Positions 30,872 through 32,610 of a DNA stretch of 32,610 bases are shown here, piece by piece. This DNA comes from Actinomycetospora sp. (GTDB lineage: Bacteria > Actinomycetota > Actinomycetes > Mycobacteriales > Pseudonocardiaceae), in contig JAQSWW010000062.1 in the NCBI GenBank assembly GCA_029266415.1, forward strand, positions 1 to 32,610, given 5' to 3'. Both the position numbers and the translations under genes were made by a program. The notes beneath the pieces are model-generated. The model did not search any database, was not told where the DNA came from, and was given only the letters and a program-made list of their open reading frames with translations. Each line of letters starts with the position of its first letter. Within the stretch, counting starts at the first letter, position 1.

Positions 30872-31396
30872 TCAGCTCGTCGCGTCGCGGTGCACGCCGA
30901 GCAGGTGGCGGTACGTGGCCGCACTCGCCCGGATCATGTCCTGCTCCTGCGCGGAGACCTCCCGGCGCACCTTGCCGGGCACGCCGGCGACGAGGGAGCC
31001 CGGCGGGACCACGACGCCCTGGGAGACGACGGCGCCCGCCGCGACGATCGACCCGCGACCGATCGTCGCCCCGTTGAGGATCACCGCGCCCATGCCGATC
31101 AGGCAGTCGTCCTCGACCGTGCAGCCGTGGACGACCGCGCGGTGCCCGACGGTGACGCCGTCGCCGATGGAGGCCGGGAAGCCGGGGTCGGCGTGCACGA
31201 CCGTGCCGTCCTGGACGCTCGTCCCCTCGCCCACCGTCACCGACTCCATGTCGGCGCGCACGACCGTCGTGTACCAGACGCCGGTCTCAGGGCCGATCGT
31301 CACGCGCCCCGCGACGACGGCGCCCGGCGCGATCCACGCGCCCGGGTCGATCTGCGGGGTGTGACCGTCGACGGTGATCAGCTGCACGCCCGGCAT
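30872..31396 (-). CDS. Gamma-class carbonic anhydrase-like protein
   Basis: This 174-residue left-handed beta-helix of hexapeptide repeats (IGPETGVWYTTVVRAD, VTVGEGTSVQDGTVVHAD, IGDGVTVGHRAVVHGC and so on) has the zinc triad His68, His85, His90 spaced as in gamma carbonic anhydrases of the Cam/YrdA/PaaY group. A C-terminal helix begins VRREVSAQEQDMIRASAATY. It may hydrate CO2, or act as a thioesterase as shown for PaaY, which would fit acyl-CoA metabolism next door. The ATG at 31396 starts directly at the first repeat; a longer frame adds an unrelated N-terminus. It converges with the GntR gene, so it is not in the lyase operon. Confidence 0.85.
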   Translation of the reverse strand: MPGVQLITVDGHTPQIDPGAWIAPGAVVAGRVTIGPETGVWYTTVVRADMESVTVGEGTSVQDGTVVHADPGFPASIGDGVTVGHRAVVHGCTVEDDCLIGMGAVILNGATIGRGSIVAAGAVVSQGVVVPPGSLVAGVPGKVRREVSAQEQDMIRASAATYRHLLGVHRDATS

Positions 31397-31419
31397 CCTC
31401 GCCGATGCCCGGGGTCCGA

Positions 31420-31472
31420 CGCGAACGGGGAGTTCGTGCGCGTAGAAGCAGCGAACACGGCGTTCGTTGCTA
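31420..31472. repeat. Two tandem CGAAC/GTTCG hairpins between aftB-like and gamma-CA genes
   Basis: The first hairpin is CGAAC-GGGGA-GTTCG at 31422-31436, flanked by GCG and TGCG. The second is AGCAGCGAAC-ACGGC-GTTCGTTGCT (31448-31472, one mismatch in ten). They share the same core arms and the second reaches the aftB-like stop codon at 31470-31472. They may terminate that gene or be copies of a small repeat. Confidence 0.5.
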
Positions 31473-32610
31473 CGGGGTGGAGGGGCAGGCAAGCTCCGCC
31501 AGGACGGGGTCGCGGGGGATGCGCAGGGCCGTGCGGTCCCAGGCGCCGGTGAGGTTGGCCCAGAAGCGCTCGGGGGTCATCGGCGCGCGGACCGAGGCGT
31601 CGAGCTCACGCAGGGCCGGGCACTGCAGGGCCCGGGCGGCCGCGGCGACGTCGCCGGGGCTCGCGGCCCGGTCGTCGGGCGGGGTACCGCCGCCCGCGGC
31701 GACGTCCCACGCGGTGGGCAGTGACTTGTCGTGGCCGACCCGGCCGTCCGGGACGATCGACGAGTGGGCGGCCAGCGGGTCGACCAGACCCACGGTGTCC
31801 GACACGCGCACGTCGAGCGGGGCGAGGGCGCCGGCCACCCCGAGGTTGAGGAACACCAGCCCGCTGGCCTCGCCGGGGCGCAGCGGGATGAGCTGCCACT
31901 CCGGGCCGGCCGGGCCGTCGCCGGGCGCCCGCACCGCGAGCACCGGTCCGTCGGCCCGCGCGACCGCGGCCACGCCCGCGGGCAGGTGGGGGTGGCGGCG
32001 GTAGTCGTCGGCGGTGAGCGGGTTCTCGTCGGCCAGCAGCACGGTGTAGAAGCCGCGCTCATCGGCGATGCCGCCCGGCCCGATGCCGTCGTAGGGCGGG
32101 CGCAGGACCGCCCCGGCGATCCCCGCCCACACCAGCACGACGGCCAGCGGCACCACGGTCACCCGGCGCAGCGGCAGCGCCATCACGGGCAGGAGCAGGC
32201 AGAACACCGCGGGCAGCAGCATCCGGGCGTGCATGAAGTCGCCGCCGACGCGCACGACGTAGAGCACCATCGCCGCGCCCGCCACGAGCGGGGCGAGCGC
32301 GACGGCCGCGGTGGCCACGTCGTCCCAGGCGCGGGTACGGCGGGCGTCGGCGTCCGCGGGCCCCTCGGTGCGCCGCCGCCACACCGGCCGGGCGAGCAGC
32401 ACGGCGGCGAGCGCGAGCGCCAGCGCCGGCACCCCGAGCCAGGACGCCGAGACGAGGTCGCGCAGGTACACCACCCCGCGCTCCCACCGCGGGACGCCGG
32501 CCTCCTTGGCCAGCGCGGTCGCGGGCACGAGCAGGCCGTAGTACCCGGCGCGGAACACCTCGTAGGCCAGCGGGAGCACCGCGGCCACGGCGCCGAGTCC
32601 GGCCATCCGG
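31470..32610 (-). CDS. aftB: AftB/ZomB-like membrane protein, C-terminal part (N-terminus beyond window)
   Basis: This is the C-terminal part of about 380 residues of a multi-pass GT-C type membrane protein. Hydrophobic segments are visible (GVPALALALAAVLLARPVW, VAGAAMVLYVVRVGG, MLLPAVFCLLLPVMALPL, VVPLAVVLVWAGIAGAV). The motif VGGDFMHARMLLPA and the later YDGIGPGGIADERGFYTVLLADENP match AftB (terminal beta-1,2-arabinofuranosyltransferase, GT89) and the related ZomB proteins. AftB caps the arabinan of arabinogalactan and LAM using decaprenyl-phospho-arabinose at the outer face of the membrane. The normal family length is above 600 residues, so about 250 or more are missing at the window edge. 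The call rests on these motifs; ZomB-like assignment is not excluded. Confidence 0.8.
   Translation of the reverse strand, partial: RMAGLGAVAAVLPLAYEVFRAGYYGLLVPATALAKEAGVPRWERGVVYLRDLVSASWLGVPALALALAAVLLARPVWRRRTEGPADADARRTRAWDDVATAAVALAPLVAGAAMVLYVVRVGGDFMHARMLLPAVFCLLLPVMALPLRRVTVVPLAVVLVWAGIAGAVLRPPYDGIGPGGIADERGFYTVLLADENPLTADDYRRHPHLPAGVAAVARADGPVLAVRAPGDGPAGPEWQLIPLRPGEASGLVFLNLGVAGALAPLDVRVSDTVGLVDPLAAHSSIVPDGRVGHDKSLPTAWDVAAGGGTPPDDRAASPGDVAAAARALQCPALRELDASVRAPMTPERFWANLTGAWDRTALRIPRDPVLAELACPSTP

Overview
The window is a single stretch of very GC-rich actinobacterial chromosome. GTGA/ATGA stop-start overlaps are frequent (609, 2141, 13619, 16955, 19793, 20353, 28212) and GTG starts are common. 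An AftB-type arabinofuranosyltransferase fragment, a PptT/PptH pair, an Rv1264-like adenylate cyclase and an F420-type luciferase-like enzyme point to an arabinogalactan-walled actinomycete. The 2-hydroxyacyl-CoA lyase/ligase pair at 26.8-30.0 kb points to Pseudonocardiaceae, most like Actinomycetospora or Pseudonocardia. The genus is inference. I see no rRNA, CRISPR array, transposase or phage gene.

Layout. 1-1.5 kb: 3' end of a CitE/HpcH-type lyase gene overlapping an LLM-class oxidoreductase gene. 1.7-2.6 kb: a STAS-like protein with a degenerate phosphorylation motif, overlapping an RsbW-like ATP-binding protein gene. 2.6-5.0 kb: small hypothetical genes, a VOC protein, a small membrane protein and an HpcH/HpaI aldolase. 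5.0-6.7 kb: tRNA-Met(CAU), several large hairpins, a tiny secreted protein and a Cys-rich protein. 6.8-12.5 kb: PhoD-like phosphatase, then an SbcD/YhaO-like nuclease and an SbcC/YhaN-like ATPase. 12.5-14.5 kb (minus): a frameshifted DUF1992 gene, then pptT and pptH homologues. 14.6-15.9 kb: class III adenylate cyclase. 16-17.4 kb: three tandem genes for small exported proteins. 17.6-19.0 kb: a DHFR-like reductase divergent from an ABM-domain protein, a strong terminator, tRNA-Asn and a YtxH-like small protein. 19.0-22.2 kb (minus): dnaG, a conserved unknown and a Tam-type methyltransferase, chained by GTGA overlaps. 22.4-22.7 kb: a FlK-like hot-dog thioesterase.

22.9-30.9 kb is the most interesting part. 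A five-gene minus-strand operon (ThDP lyase, PaaK-like CoA ligase, aldehyde dehydrogenase, gluconate-dehydrogenase subunit 3-like protein, GMC oxidoreductase) faces a divergent GntR/FCD regulator gene, with a perfect 14-bp palindrome between them. The lyase keeps an Ile-Glu pair that matches the catalytic Glu and substrate-size Ile described for the Actinomycetospora 2-hydroxyisobutyryl-CoA lyase. Together the genes could oxidise 2-methylpropane-1,2-diol to 2-hydroxyisobutyrate, activate it to the CoA thioester and cleave it to acetone and formyl-CoA. A gamma-carbonic anhydrase-like gene and the C-terminal part of an AftB/ZomB-like membrane protein gene close the window.
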